A DNA stretch of 36,066 nucleotides from Candidatus Rothia avicola (GCA_019115985.1 DXCN01000035.1:1-36066); one strand, 5' to 3'; positions 7,340 through 16,009 are shown, numbered from the stretch's first letter. Notes: generated from the sequence alone by a model not told the origin. Numbers and translations are program-made.

Positions 7340-8518
7340 CTAGCGGATGCGTGCAGTGGCTTCTCTCGCAGTCAGCCCCATGATCGCTGAGAGAAGAGCC
7401 AGAAGTACCAGGACCACCCCCGCAATCAGCAGGTTGAGGGCCAGGCCGTTGTGGTAGCTGGCGAAAGATGCGGTGATAGTTTCAGACAGTTTTTGCAGGA
7501 ATAGGACGGCCGCGTTGCTAGCCGGCAGCTGTATCCCGGCGGTGAGGGAGGCACCGCCACCCAGGAGGCCAGCGACCCAGAGTAGGGCTGCTGCGCTGAA
7601 GGCGATGAAGGCTAGGTAGGCGAAGCGGTTGCGGGGCCAGAGTAGGAAGCCGAACAGGGCGGATACGCCGCTAACCACCAGTAGGGGCTGCCAGAGGGAG
7701 GCCAGCCATATCAGGGTGTTGATAGTGGAATTGATAGGCCAGATGTTCTGCCCCGTCTCCAGGGTGATGGTACGGCCGGGCAGGCTTGAGGTATCAACAC
7801 CAAAGCCGGTTGCCGACTGCACAGAGGCCCCGGCCTGGTCGTAGAGGGCAGAAAGGTCAAGCACCGCCGGGCGGCTTTCACCCGAGAAGTTATAGGCGTG
7901 GGTATCTGAAATAACCTGGGCCCACAGCTGGGGGTAGGCATCGGAAGTCACCAGCGAACTGGTAGCCCCGTCGACCAGGGTGTAGGTCTGGTCATAGAGC
8001 CAGTTCTGCACTCCCCCGTACCAGGCGGTGGAGTTCCCGTCGCCCAGGTAGGTTTCGATAGCGGGTGAGGCCATGATGTCGTCAGTGACGGCGCTTGCCA
8101 GACTGGTTTGGAAGTCCTGATCATAGGCGATGGACTCGGTCATCGCCACAAAGTTTTCGGTATCTACCAGGGTGGTTTGTGCCCAGTAGGCTGTAGCTGA
8201 GGTTAGCCCGGTAGCCAGTGTAAGGAGGGCTAGCAGAACGCAGAGAAAGCGCCTGGCCAGGCTAAAGGCCGGACGGCGGCGCTGGCGTTGAGGCACCCGT
8301 GGGGGCGCGTAGGACGCCACCGGAACGGACGCCGCCCCCTGCACCTGTGTTTCAGGCAGGTGGGCGCCCTGGGCATAGTGAGCCGAGGCCGGATCTGCAT
8401 AGGGGTGGGCGTAGGCTGCCTGGGCTGCTTCTTGGGCGCGCTGATTTTCGGCCTGAACGTAGGGGTTCGTCCAGTTGCCGTCGCCGTAGTCTTCTATGAT
8501 CTTGCGGGTACCCGTCAT
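7340..8518 (-). CDS. Actinobacterial membrane protein with extracytoplasmic domain (unknown function)
   Basis: The 392-residue protein has a Tyr/Ala/Pro-rich cytoplasmic N-terminus of about 85 residues, then RQRRRPAF and a first membrane helix at about 90-112. An external domain of roughly 150 residues follows, beginning [23 protein letters not shown]. Three more membrane helices occupy about 265-385, and the tail is short and basic. The DTENFV-type start of the external domain is shared by many uncharacterised actinobacterial membrane proteins. It is the first gene of a probable operon with ispH. No clear Shine-Dalgarno precedes the ATG at 8518. Confidence 0.75.
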   Translation of the reverse strand: MTGTRKIIEDYGDGNWTNPYVQAENQRAQEAAQAAYAHPYADPASAHYAQGAHLPETQVQGAASVPVASYAPPRVPQRQRRRPAFSLARRFLCVLLALLTLATGLTSATAYWAQTTLVDTENFVAMTESIAYDQDFQTSLASAVTDDIMASPAIETYLGDGNSTAWYGGVQNWLYDQTYTLVDGATSSLVTSDAYPQLWAQVISDTHAYNFSGESRPAVLDLSALYDQAGASVQSATGFGVDTSSLPGRTITLETGQNIWPINSTINTLIWLASLWQPLLVVSGVSALFGFLLWPRNRFAYLAFIAFSAAALLWVAGLLGGGASLTAGIQLPASNAAVLFLQKLSETITASFASYHNGLALNLLIAGVVLVLLALLSAIMGLTAREATARIR

Positions 8519-8616
8519 GCTTGCATGGTAGCCGGTTTTACTGGGTATTTGCTTGAGTTCCTATTTTTCTTGGCTCAATGCTTAAAGTGTCAGCCAGCGG
8601 TGGTAGAAGTAGGTGT

Positions 8617-9939
8617 ATGAACAGTTTTGGTGATTCGGCACCCGGCCATCTGACGCTGGCGCAGCTACAGGCTCAGCAAGAACAGCAGGCCCAGGGTGTA
8701 CCCCGGCAACTAGCGGAACGCGCTGGCCAGACCAGCGTCGATAATCCCTGGCCCCTGCATGTGCTGTCGAATAAGATGCACGAGTATATTGCCCGTTGTG
8801 TACCGACCTGGGTGGAGGGGCAGATTATCGAGCTCAACCACCGCGGCAGGGTTTCCTATGTGACCTTGCGCGATATTGAGCAGGAGGTCTCGGTATCGGT
8901 CACGGTTTGGGGCTCAGAGATGGCTAAGGTGCAGGGCCAGCTGGAGCGGGGCTCTCGGGTGGTTTTGCAGCTCAAGCCTGATTTCTGGGTGAAGACCGGC
9001 CGGCTATCGATGCAGGGCTCTAACATCAAGCCGCTGGGCGTGGGCTCTATGCTGGAGCTCATTGAGCAGCTGCGTGCCAAGCTACAGGCTGAGGGCCTTT
9101 TTAGTCCCGAGCGTAAGAAGCCCCTGCCGCTACTTCCCCGCCGGGTGGGTTTGATTACCGGCCGTGATTCGGACGCCATGAAGGATGTCATCCGTAACGC
9201 CTCTCTGCGCTGGCCCGCCGTTGATTTTGAGGTGCGGGAGGTTGCGGTGCAGGGCGTAAATGCAGTTGCCCAGGTGACGGCTGCGCTGGCTGAGCTTGAC
9301 AGTCGGGATAACATCGACGTGATTGTGATTGCCCGCGGTGGCGGCTCCTTTGAAGACCTGCTGCCTTTCTCTGAGGAGGCAATGGTTCGGGCTGTTGCAG
9401 CGGCACATACCCCGGTCGTATCGGCTATTGGCCACGAGGCTGATTCCCCTCTGGTGGACCACGCAGCAGATCTGCGGGCTTCAACCCCTACCGATGCCGG
9501 TAAGCGTATTGTTCCGGACGTCCGTGAAGAGCGGGAGCTCTTCGCCTCGGCCCGCTACCAGCTGGTGCGAGCTGTAGAGCAGCTGGTGTCTGCTGAGCGT
9601 TACGGTCTAGCCCAGGTGCGGTCCCGTCCGGTTCTTGCCAATCCGGGCTCAGCCCTGCTGGCTAGGTCAGAGGATATTGAGCGGCTGCGGGCGAGGGCTG
9701 CGAGCGCGGCTGTCCACCGTCTTGCCAGGGATCGTGATCTTATTAGCCAGCTACGGGCTCGGGTTACGGCCCTGTCGCCCCAGCAGACCCTGGAGCGCGG
9801 CTATGCGGTGATGCAGGACGCCTCCGGCCAGCTGGTACGCGATGCCCGCACCCTTCACGAGGGTCAGAACATTAGTGTGCGTGCGGCAGCCGGTGCTGTA
9901 GACGCAACCGTTACCGCAGTGCACGAGAAAAACCATTAG
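8617..9939 (+). CDS. xseA: Exodeoxyribonuclease VII large subunit
   Basis: XseA is the catalytic subunit of exonuclease VII, which degrades single-stranded DNA from both ends in repair. An N-terminal OB-fold (about residues 45-135, WVEGQIIELNHRGRVSYVTLRD) is followed by the catalytic domain with GLITGRDSDAMKDVI, VIVIARGGGSFEDLLPF and SAIGHEADSPLVDHAADLRASTPTDA. A coiled-coil region and the usual LERGYAVM end follow. The ATG at 8617 gives 440 residues; an in-frame ATG at 8578 has no better site. xseB follows after 36 bases. Confidence 0.97.
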   Translation: MNSFGDSAPGHLTLAQLQAQQEQQAQGVPRQLAERAGQTSVDNPWPLHVLSNKMHEYIARCVPTWVEGQIIELNHRGRVSYVTLRDIEQEVSVSVTVWGSEMAKVQGQLERGSRVVLQLKPDFWVKTGRLSMQGSNIKPLGVGSMLELIEQLRAKLQAEGLFSPERKKPLPLLPRRVGLITGRDSDAMKDVIRNASLRWPAVDFEVREVAVQGVNAVAQVTAALAELDSRDNIDVIVIARGGGSFEDLLPFSEEAMVRAVAAAHTPVVSAIGHEADSPLVDHAADLRASTPTDAGKRIVPDVREERELFASARYQLVRAVEQLVSAERYGLAQVRSRPVLANPGSALLARSEDIERLRARAASAAVHRLARDRDLISQLRARVTALSPQQTLERGYAVMQDASGQLVRDARTLHEGQNISVRAAAGAVDATVTAVHEKNH

Positions 9940-9975
9940 AATCTGGTCAGAGGCCAGGTCGAGGAAAGGAAACCT

Positions 9976-10215
9976 ATGAGCAACACCATCGAATTTAAGA
10001 CTGAGCTGAATGTAACTCCGGTTGAGCAGCTGACCTACGAGCAGGCCCGTGAAGAGCTCCTGCAGGTTGTAGCCCGTATGGAGTCCGGTGCGAGCACGCT
10101 TGAAGAGTCTATTGCCCTGTGGGAGCGGGGCGAGGCCCTTGCCCAGCGCTGTGAGGCCTGGCTCGACGGCGCCCAGGCGACCTTGGATGCCACCCGCCAG
10201 AACCAGACGTCCTAG
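9976..10215 (+). CDS. xseB: Exodeoxyribonuclease VII small subunit
   Basis: The 79-residue helical protein has the family pattern LTYEQAREELLQVVARMESG followed by TLEESIALWERGEALAQRCEAWL. These helices wrap the coiled coil of XseA. A GAGGAAAGG site lies eight bases before the ATG. It is the second gene of the xseAB operon. Its TAG stop shares a CTAG with the stop of the convergent aminotransferase gene. Confidence 0.96.
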   Translation: MSNTIEFKTELNVTPVEQLTYEQAREELLQVVARMESGASTLEESIALWERGEALAQRCEAWLDGAQATLDATRQNQTS

Positions 10216-11429
10216 TTCTGTTTGTAGTCAGCCAGGAAGTTGCCCAAGCGCTCCAGAGCATCGGCCAGGGTGCGGGTATCGGGTAGGAAGACCAGGCGGA
10301 AGTGGTCGGGTTCTGACCAGTTGAAGGCTGTGCCGTGGCTCAGCAGAATCTTCTGTTCCCGCAGCAGATCGAGCATGAACTGCTCGTCGCTGGTGATATT
10401 GAACTTATCGATATCGAGCTTGGGGAAGAGATAGAGGGCACCTTCAGCCTGCTGTACGGTCACGCCGTCCATTTCGCTGAGCATCTTGTAGGACAGGTCC
10501 CGCTGCTCTTTCAGGCGTCCGCCGGGCAGAATCAGGTCGTTGATGGACTGGTAGCCGCCCAGGGCGGTCTGTACGGCATGCTGGGCCGGCACGTTAGCGC
10601 ACAGGCGCATATTAGCCAGCAGGTTAATACCCTCGATGAAGGGGGCAGCCGCAAGCTTGGGCCCCGAAATAGCCACCCAGCCAGCACGGTAGCCGCAGAC
10701 CCGGTAGGCCTTGGAAAGACCCGAGAAGGTCAGGGTGAGCACGTCGTCGCCTGCCAGAGCTGCCACGTGGGTCATCTGGGCGCCATCGTAGAGAATCTTC
10801 TCGTAGATTTCGTCAGCAAAAATCACCAGCTCGTGTTCCCGTGCCAGGTCAACAATCTGCTGGAGCACCTGGGGAGTGTAGACAGCACCGGTGGGGTTAT
10901 TGGGGTTGATGACCACAATGCCGCGGGTGTTGGGGGTGATTTTTGACCTGATGTCCTCAATATCGGGCAGCCAGCCGTCCTCTTCATTGCAGAGGTAGTG
11001 CACCGGCTTACCGCCTGCGAGCTGGGTGGCAGCCGTCCACAGGGGGTAGTCGGGGCTGGGCACAAGAATCTCATCCCCGTTATCGAGCAGGGCCTGCAGG
11101 GTCATGGGAATTAGCTCCGAGACACCGTTACCCAGGTAGACGTCGTCGGTAGTGATATTCATGATGCCCTCGTTCTGGTAGTACTGCACAATGGCGGTAC
11201 GGGCAGAGTAGAGGCCTCGGGAGTCAGAGTAGCCCTGGGTGTAGGGCAGGTGCTCGATGATATCCATCATGATGGTTTCAGGTGCTTCAAAACCAAAGGG
11301 CGCCGGGTTACCGATATTGAGCTTGAGAATACGGTGACCGCGTGCTTCCATACGCTGGGCTTCTTCCAGAATGGGCCCGCGAATATCGTAGAGAACGTTT
11401 TGAAGTTTTTTTGATTGCTTGAATGCCAT
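10212..11429 (-). CDS. PLP-dependent aminotransferase, alanine-type (AlaA/AlaT)
   Basis: A fold-type I aminotransferase of 405 residues, most like bacterial AlaA/AlaT glutamate-pyruvate aminotransferases. Visible landmarks are the start RGPILEEAQRMEARG, the substrate-side KLNIGNPAPFGFEAP, VINPNNPTGAVY, FADEIYEKILYDG, and the cofactor lysine in FSGLSKAYRVCGYRAGW. A C-terminal arginine segment (HFRLVFLP) binds the carboxylate. It would act in the cytosol to interconvert pyruvate and alanine. It starts 10 bases after the lipoprotein stop, so it belongs to an operon with that gene and the NUDIX gene. The exact amino-acid preference is inferred. Confidence 0.88.
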   Translation of the reverse strand: MAFKQSKKLQNVLYDIRGPILEEAQRMEARGHRILKLNIGNPAPFGFEAPETIMMDIIEHLPYTQGYSDSRGLYSARTAIVQYYQNEGIMNITTDDVYLGNGVSELIPMTLQALLDNGDEILVPSPDYPLWTAATQLAGGKPVHYLCNEEDGWLPDIEDIRSKITPNTRGIVVINPNNPTGAVYTPQVLQQIVDLAREHELVIFADEIYEKILYDGAQMTHVAALAGDDVLTLTFSGLSKAYRVCGYRAGWVAISGPKLAAAPFIEGINLLANMRLCANVPAQHAVQTALGGYQSINDLILPGGRLKEQRDLSYKMLSEMDGVTVQQAEGALYLFPKLDIDKFNITSDEQFMLDLLREQKILLSHGTAFNWSEPDHFRLVFLPDTRTLADALERLGNFLADYKQN

Positions 11430-11439
11430 GAGATTTAGA

Positions 11440-12624
11440 TTACCCTTTCATGCGGGTCAACCAGAAATGGGCGGCGTCGGTTTCTGAGACGGGGTGATCG
11501 CCGCTCGTAAGCGTATTGAGGCGTACCAGAGACTCGGTGTCGAGGTTAGCGGAGACATCGTTGATGATGTCCTTGACCTGCTGGGGCAGCTCCCCGGCGC
11601 GGGTGACGGGCACGATGTTTTGCGCGAGCTGGGTGCGCTCGGGGTCCTCAAGCAGCACAAGGTTATTGGCCGGGATCTCTGCGCTGGCTGAGTACATGTA
11701 GCTCATGCTGGTTGCGCCGGTGATAAGCTCCTGGGCCTGGTCTGAGCGGCTGTCAGCGGTCCTGCTGGCTCCCGGGGTGCAGCTGTAGTGGGTGTTCAGC
11801 GAGCTAGCACCGCTAGGGTTGGTGGCGTAGCTTTCGGGGGCAACCAGACTCAGCTCAGAGCAGACCGGCCCCAGGTCGCTCATGGTCTCAAGACTGTAGC
11901 GTTGGGCAGTAGCCCGGGTGACCACGTAGCCATACCGGTTGGTAGCGCTCGAGGGCGAGAGCACCTCGGCGGTATCGGGCAGGGCACGGTCAACGTAGCT
12001 GACGATGTCGTTGCTGCTGAGCCCGCGCACGTTGAGCGAGGTAGCGCTGGGGCTGGGCGTAGCAGTAAGACTTGGTGTAGCGGTAGGGCTGGAATCAGCG
12101 GACGCGCCCGCACTCGCTTCTGTGCTCGCAGTCGGGTCTGGCGCGGGGCTGGTTTCTGCAGCAGCGCTAGCCCGCTCCTCTTCGATAATGGTGGGGCTAA
12201 CTGCCCCGTTATCGGTGAGGTAGAGGAGCAGGTCGCCAGACAAATCAGGGGTAATATGCACAAGCCCCTCGGCCGGGCCGGTCGCAGTCGGGCTGGCTGT
12301 AGCGGCAGCCGCGGTGTCTATCCCCATGCTGGCGAAGTAGGCTGGGCGGCTATCGTCGGTCTCAACCACCTCAACGGTGTAGCCCGCTTCTTGCAGGGCA
12401 GCCTGGTAGATATAGGCTGCGTGGCGGGTCTCAGCCGTCAGCCCGGTACCGATACGCAGGGTAGCGGTCGTGGCGGGGCTGATCGAGGCAGTTGTATTGC
12501 TGCCGGTCGTTGAGCTGCCACAGCCACTCAGCAGAAGGCCGGTGGCCGCAGCGAGAGCAACCAGCTGGGCGCGATACCCCTGCGCGCGGGGGCGTCCTTG
12601 TTCCTTAACCGCTTCCCTAGTCAT
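11440..12624 (-). CDS. OpuAC-like substrate-binding lipoprotein
   Basis: A lipoprotein signal with LLLSGC gives a lipidated Cys at residue 35. The mature part resembles OpuAC/ProX-type binding proteins: TAETRHAAYIYQAALQEAGYTVEVVET, the hinge ATNRYGYVVTRATAQRYSLETMSDL, and the late LVLLEDPERTQLAQNIVPVTR. Glycine-betaine, choline or related solutes are typical ligands. A Ser/Thr/Ala/Pro-rich insert of about 55 residues (roughly 150-205) splits the domain and looks disordered. No permease or ATPase gene lies nearby, so it is either an orphan or serves a transporter encoded elsewhere. The start at 12624 has GGGAGGG before it and overlaps the end of the NUDIX gene by eight bases, which suggests translational coupling. 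Confidence 0.8.
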   Translation of the reverse strand: MTREAVKEQGRPRAQGYRAQLVALAAATGLLLSGCGSSTTGSNTTASISPATTATLRIGTGLTAETRHAAYIYQAALQEAGYTVEVVETDDSRPAYFASMGIDTAAAATASPTATGPAEGLVHITPDLSGDLLLYLTDNGAVSPTIIEEERASAAAETSPAPDPTASTEASAGASADSSPTATPSLTATPSPSATSLNVRGLSSNDIVSYVDRALPDTAEVLSPSSATNRYGYVVTRATAQRYSLETMSDLGPVCSELSLVAPESYATNPSGASSLNTHYSCTPGASRTADSRSDQAQELITGATSMSYMYSASAEIPANNLVLLEDPERTQLAQNIVPVTRAGELPQQVKDIINDVSANLDTESLVRLNTLTSGDHPVSETDAAHFWLTRMKG

Positions 12625-13093
12625 GCGAACCCTCCCGGTAGCTGGCTGCCAGCTCGCGGGCGTCCGCGTACCCTAAGAGGCGGGCTGCATCGTCCACCAG
12701 GGAGTAGTAGAAATGCTGGTCTAATTCAGCCAGCGGAACCCACTCGGCCAGGTCGGTTGATCCGCCAATCTCGGCAGTAAGTTCTCCGCCGATGACGTGG
12801 GCAGCGTAGATGGTGCGCAGGGCGCAGAAAGGACGGGTTGCCCCGGCTTCGGGCTCAAAGTAGGCCGCATGCACCCCCAGCAGGCGGTCAAGTTCCACCC
12901 GGTAACCGGTTTCTTCGAAGACTTCGCGCACGGTAGTCTCATGGGGCTGTTCGCCGGGCTCCATGCCGCCACCGGGTAGGGTCCAGCCGGGGCGGTAACC
13001 GGGAATATGCGGCACCCAGCGGGAGAGCAGAATCTTGCCATCCTCAATCACCACGGCGTAAGCAGCCGGGCGGGTATCCATGACCAGGGGCAT
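12617..13093 (-). CDS. NUDIX hydrolase
   Basis: The 158-residue protein has a complete Nudix box, G-x5-E-x7-REVFEETGY (GGGMEPGEQPHETTVREVFEETGY region, about residues 42-65). It also has the usual preceding ILLSRW and PGWTLPGG strands. Such enzymes hydrolyse nucleoside diphosphates linked to another moiety; the substrate here is unknown. GGAAGAAGAG precedes the ATG. It heads the operon NUDIX, lipoprotein, aminotransferase. Confidence 0.92.
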   Translation of the reverse strand: MPLVMDTRPAAYAVVIEDGKILLSRWVPHIPGYRPGWTLPGGGMEPGEQPHETTVREVFEETGYRVELDRLLGVHAAYFEPEAGATRPFCALRTIYAAHVIGGELTAEIGGSTDLAEWVPLAELDQHFYYSLVDDAARLLGYADARELAASYREGSHD

Positions 13094-13219
13094 CTCTTCT
13101 TCCTTTGTTCGTCTCTGAAAAACCAGTCTATTGCACCCTTAGCTCAGGTGCCCCGTCCATACGTTCGCGGGCAGCTGGCATACCGGTTTTCTTCAGACAA
13201 AGACGATAGGCTCATAGGT

Positions 13220-14272
13220 ATGACAGCGACCGGGATTTTAGCAGCAGAAACAACGCCCCTTGAAGAAGGCGCTGAGGCCGCCGGAACCGTAATGGCCAGG
13301 CTGGCCAGCCTAGATTTTTGGCTGGGAGCGCCCCTGCGCATACTCATCATTATCATCATCGGGTTCGTCTTACACGGCCTGGTGCGCGTGGTCATTCGCC
13401 ACGTCACCGACTCTATCGCCCGTGGAACCCGCAACCGGGTGGTTGCAGCAGAAGAGAAAAAGGGCGGCAAGACTAGCCGGTGGAAGGCCGATACGTCTCT
13501 GGCGAGCGCCCGCCAGTCCCAGCGAGCACAGACCGTTGGCTCGGTGCTCCGGTCGGTCTCGTCGATTGTGATTTGGACGGTCATGATCGTGATGATTATC
13601 GCTGAGCTGGGCTTCAATATTACCCCCGTCATTGCCTCAGCCGGTGTAGTGGGTGTGGCCCTTTCGTTCGGGGCCCAGTCTCTTGTTAAAGACTTCCTCT
13701 CGGGTATCTTCATCGTAGCCGAAGACCAGCTGGGCATCGGTGACTGGGTCAATCTGGGTGAGGCCGAGGGCGAGGTAGAGGCAGTGGGTCTGCGCACCAC
13801 CCAGGTACGCGATACGGCAGGAACCCTCTGGCACGTGCGCAATGGCGAGATTCTACGTGTGGGCAACTCTTCCCAGGGTTGGGCCCGCACCATCATCGAC
13901 CTGCCAATTCCCTACGATGCCGATATCGACGAGATGGCAAGCTTCCTCATGACCTCAATTCAAAAAGCCATCAAGCTGCCCGGTATCAAAGAGAACATTT
14001 CGGGCAAACCCCAGTACCTGGGTGTGCAGTCTGTAACCGGCGAATCGGTGGTACTGCGCCTGACGGTCAAGACCGCCCCTTCCGAGCAGTTCGCGGTGGG
14101 TCGTAAGCTCCGGGAAGAGCTCAAGAAGGCTATGGATCAACGGGGCATTCGTATTCCGCTGGCTAACCAGTCGGTAATTCATAGCAAGGTGCACGAGGAC
14201 CGCTCCGTGGTTTCCTCTTTGGCCCAGAAAGCAGAAGAAAAGACCAACCACAGAAGGGCTAGCTCTCGGTAG
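13220..14272 (+). CDS. Small-conductance mechanosensitive channel (MscS family)
   Basis: The 350-residue protein has an N-terminal membrane helix, a charged linker and two more hydrophobic segments. The last is the pore helix with the Gly/Ala pattern IASAGVVGVALSFGAQSLVKDFLSGIFI, the hallmark of MscS. The beta domain follows (EDQLGIGDWVNLGEAEGEVEAVGLRTTQVRDTAG and the NGEILRVGNSSQGWAR strand), then the alpha-beta C-terminal domain. Channels of this type release solutes during hypo-osmotic shock. The ATG at 13220 is preferred; the frame is open much further upstream but that part overlaps the divergent NUDIX gene and is not MscS-like. A TAGGCT hexamer seven bases before the ATG hints at a leaderless start. 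Confidence 0.93.
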   Translation: MTATGILAAETTPLEEGAEAAGTVMARLASLDFWLGAPLRILIIIIIGFVLHGLVRVVIRHVTDSIARGTRNRVVAAEEKKGGKTSRWKADTSLASARQSQRAQTVGSVLRSVSSIVIWTVMIVMIIAELGFNITPVIASAGVVGVALSFGAQSLVKDFLSGIFIVAEDQLGIGDWVNLGEAEGEVEAVGLRTTQVRDTAGTLWHVRNGEILRVGNSSQGWARTIIDLPIPYDADIDEMASFLMTSIQKAIKLPGIKENISGKPQYLGVQSVTGESVVLRLTVKTAPSEQFAVGRKLREELKKAMDQRGIRIPLANQSVIHSKVHEDRSVVSSLAQKAEEKTNHRRASSR

Positions 14273-14289
14273 ACCCTCAGCGCAGCTTG

Positions 14290-15219
14290 TTATTTAGCGT
14301 TTTTGCCCCGGGAGCCCCGGCCTGAGCCCTTAGCGCTCCCCTTGCCACCCTTTTGGGCTTGGTACTGACGCAGGTTGCCGTTCTTCTGGGCGTTCCGCTT
14401 CTTGCGGTCTTCAGCCTCACGGCGCTTATTGGCAGCCGCCCGCTTCCGCTTGGCCTCTTCCTTCTCGCGCCGCTGCTTCTCCAGGGCTACCTCGCGACTA
14501 TCGCTACCGCGCTGAGAGGCAGCGGTTCGGCCGCGGGTAATACCCACGAAGTCCTGGATTACCTGCTCGCGGGCGTCCTCGCGCACCTCCCGCTTCCACA
14601 CCAGCAGAACCGGGGACTCGTCCAGCCCCTCAACCGGGCGGTAGGTCAGGTCTTTACGGTGGTAAAAACGGGCTACAGACATCGGTACCACCAACAGGCC
14701 CAGCCCGGCAGCCACCAGCTCAATCGCGTCGGCCCGGTGCCGCATCTGGGGCAGCGGACGCGGGTTCTCAACCCGGTAGTCGGCGGAAAGATCGCGCCAC
14801 TCGGGCACCTCATCGGGGCTCTGGAGCAAAAATTCTTCGGCCAGCTCAGCAACCGGGACGGTCTCGAGCACCGTTAGCAGGTGATCCTTAGGGAGTACCA
14901 CTACCGGAGTTTCCCGGTAAAGCTCAATCGCGTGGTAGCGCTTCTTATTGCGAGCTTCGGGCTCGTCCTCAGCGCGCACCAGCACCATATCCGCAAAAGC
15001 ATCGAGCGAAGCAAGGCCCTGCCCCTCGGCCAGGGCCACGTCGGTCAGGGGAGCCAACGCCGAATAGCGCTCCCGCCACCGGGTAAACCACTTACCGGGC
15101 ATAACCCCGGGAACGAACCCCACGCAGAGACCGGGTACCTGCCCCACCTGCTCATAGCGGGTGGTCTGGTCGTCAACCAGCAGGTCGGGGTGGGCAAGAA
15201 TCAGCTCGCTCAGGGTCAT
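14290..15219 (-). CDS. LysR-type substrate-binding domain protein without HTH, basic C-terminal tail
   Basis: Residues about 28-230 look like the effector-binding half of LysR regulators: VGFVPGVMPGKWFTRWRERY, LVRAEDEPEA, VVVLPKDHLLTVLE, and DAIELVAAGLGLLVVPMSVARFYHRKDL. No winged-helix DNA-binding domain precedes it. After residue 230 comes a tail of about 75 residues that is very rich in Lys, Arg, Gly and Ser and probably binds nucleic acid or is disordered. It may sense a small molecule without being a classical regulator. The start overlaps the stop of the DedA-like gene upstream in an ATGA. Confidence 0.78.
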   Translation of the reverse strand: MTLSELILAHPDLLVDDQTTRYEQVGQVPGLCVGFVPGVMPGKWFTRWRERYSALAPLTDVALAEGQGLASLDAFADMVLVRAEDEPEARNKKRYHAIELYRETPVVVLPKDHLLTVLETVPVAELAEEFLLQSPDEVPEWRDLSADYRVENPRPLPQMRHRADAIELVAAGLGLLVVPMSVARFYHRKDLTYRPVEGLDESPVLLVWKREVREDAREQVIQDFVGITRGRTAASQRGSDSREVALEKQRREKEEAKRKRAAANKRREAEDRKKRNAQKNGNLRQYQAQKGGKGSAKGSGRGSRGKNAK

Positions 15220-15701
15220 AGCGTGGTGTCTTTCGGTAGTCGCGGCATGGAACGTTTCCTGTCCCGGATTTTTGCGGTGATAATAACGGACGCCAGCAGG
15301 GCCAGCACCAGGGCGGCCACCTGCGGGTTCTCAAGCCAAAGCCAGACAACCGACATACCAACCGTTGCGTAGATGGTACCCCACATGAGAGTGCCCACCA
15401 GCATAGCTGGAATCCAGCGGGACAGGGGCATACGGGTAAAGCCGGTAGTCAAAATAACCGCAGTTTGAAAGCCCACCGTCAAGAAACAGGCTGGAACAGC
15501 CAGCACACCCCAGCGATTCACAAAATACTGGGCCCGGCGGTAGAGGTGGTGGTCCATCAAATGCTGTATCTTCTCACAGCGGGAGCCCCCAGCCTGGGCT
15601 AACCAGCCCAGGGAAAAAACGAGGGAGGTACGCACAATACCCACCACCCACATAAAGCCGATGACGGCAACCCAGTGCAAACTTTCAAGCCATTCCCTCA
15701 C
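15216..15701 (-). CDS. DedA/VTT-like membrane protein
   Basis: The 161-residue protein has about four hydrophobic segments and the DedA-type central part: AQYFVNRWGVLAVPACFLTVGFQTAVILTTGFTRMPLSRWIPAMLVGTLMW. Members of this group act as lipid scramblases or in envelope stress, and the family is usually 190-220 residues, so this is a short version. It starts with GTG at 15701 without a clear Shine-Dalgarno. It is the first gene of a two-gene unit with the LysR-like gene. Confidence 0.7.
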   Translation of the reverse strand: MREWLESLHWVAVIGFMWVVGIVRTSLVFSLGWLAQAGGSRCEKIQHLMDHHLYRRAQYFVNRWGVLAVPACFLTVGFQTAVILTTGFTRMPLSRWIPAMLVGTLMWGTIYATVGMSVVWLWLENPQVAALVLALLASVIITAKIRDRKRSMPRLPKDTTL

Positions 15702-15807
15702 CCCACCAGTCTAGCCTGTTCTCAGAGTCTGGCATGGTGGCGTCCGCCCCTCTTCCGCAAGGAATGCTCCCCTCTTCTCGCAGTGACAAGGTAAAACAAA
15801 CCCTTTT

Positions 15808-15889
15808 TTAGGTTTACCTATCTCAAAAAATAGGTTAACCAAAAAAAATTTCACCAAAGACTAGCCAGGGTGCACACAATTAGGTTATA
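15808..15889. promoter_or_regulatory. Three TAGGTT-type motifs resembling DtxR/IdeR iron boxes
   Basis: TTAGGTTTACCTA at 15808-15820, TAGGTTAACC at 15831-15840 and TTAGGTTATA at 15880-15889 each carry the left half of the DtxR/IdeR consensus TTAGGTTAGSCTAACCTAA. The first two are 22 bases apart and have partly matching right halves; the third is a half-site. The third lies in the spacer of a possible promoter (TGCACA at 15871-15876, 17 bases, TATTAC at 15894-15899). They could serve the plus-strand RNA downstream or, less likely, the divergent DedA-like gene. The match is by eye only. Confidence 0.45.
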
Positions 15890-15905
15890 TTTTTATTACC
15901 AAATA

Positions 15906-16009
15906 GCCGCAAGGCCCTGTGGGAGGGCCGGCTAGGCGGTACAAAGAAGACTTTTCTTCCTGTGTGTGATGCAGCTAGAGGCACCTGATTGAGGTGCCTC
16001 TAGCTTTTT
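15906..16009 (+). ncRNA. Candidate structured small RNA, possibly iron-regulated
   Basis: A plus-strand unit of about 104 nt lies in a spacer whose flanking genes are both on the minus strand. From the predicted start near 15906 the RNA can form a two-part hairpin: CCGC 15907-15910 with GCGG 15936-15939, and inside it GGCCCT 15913-15918 with AGGGCC 15924-15929. A small hairpin follows (GAAGA 15946-15950 with TCTTC 15955-15959), then a strong terminator. No convincing ORF is present; a GTG frame of 16 codons has no ribosome site. It does not match tmRNA, SRP RNA, 6C RNA or riboswitches that I can recognise. The start point, structure and iron link are inferences. Confidence 0.5.
15974..16009 (+). 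terminator. Strong plus-strand intrinsic terminator
   Basis: A perfect 13-bp stem, GCTAGAGGCACCT at 15974-15986 and its complement at 15992-16004, closes a five-base loop and is followed by TTTTT. On the minus strand the hairpin is followed by TGCATCAC without a T run. It is therefore better suited to ending a plus-strand transcript than the minus-strand CYTH-CHAD gene. Confidence 0.8.

Noticed and set aside
11788-12513. 241-residue plus-strand frame opposite the lipoprotein gene
   Set aside because: Lies wholly in the lipoprotein gene and reflects its repetitive Ser/Thr/Ala codons.
13144-13896. 250-residue minus-strand frame opposite mscS
   Set aside because: Ser/Thr/Arg-rich antisense frame of a well-supported MscS gene.
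15907-15970. Small ORF GTG-GGA-GGG near 15919 as the purpose of the transcript
   Set aside because: Sixteen codons, no SD, and the bases are taken up by stem-loops.
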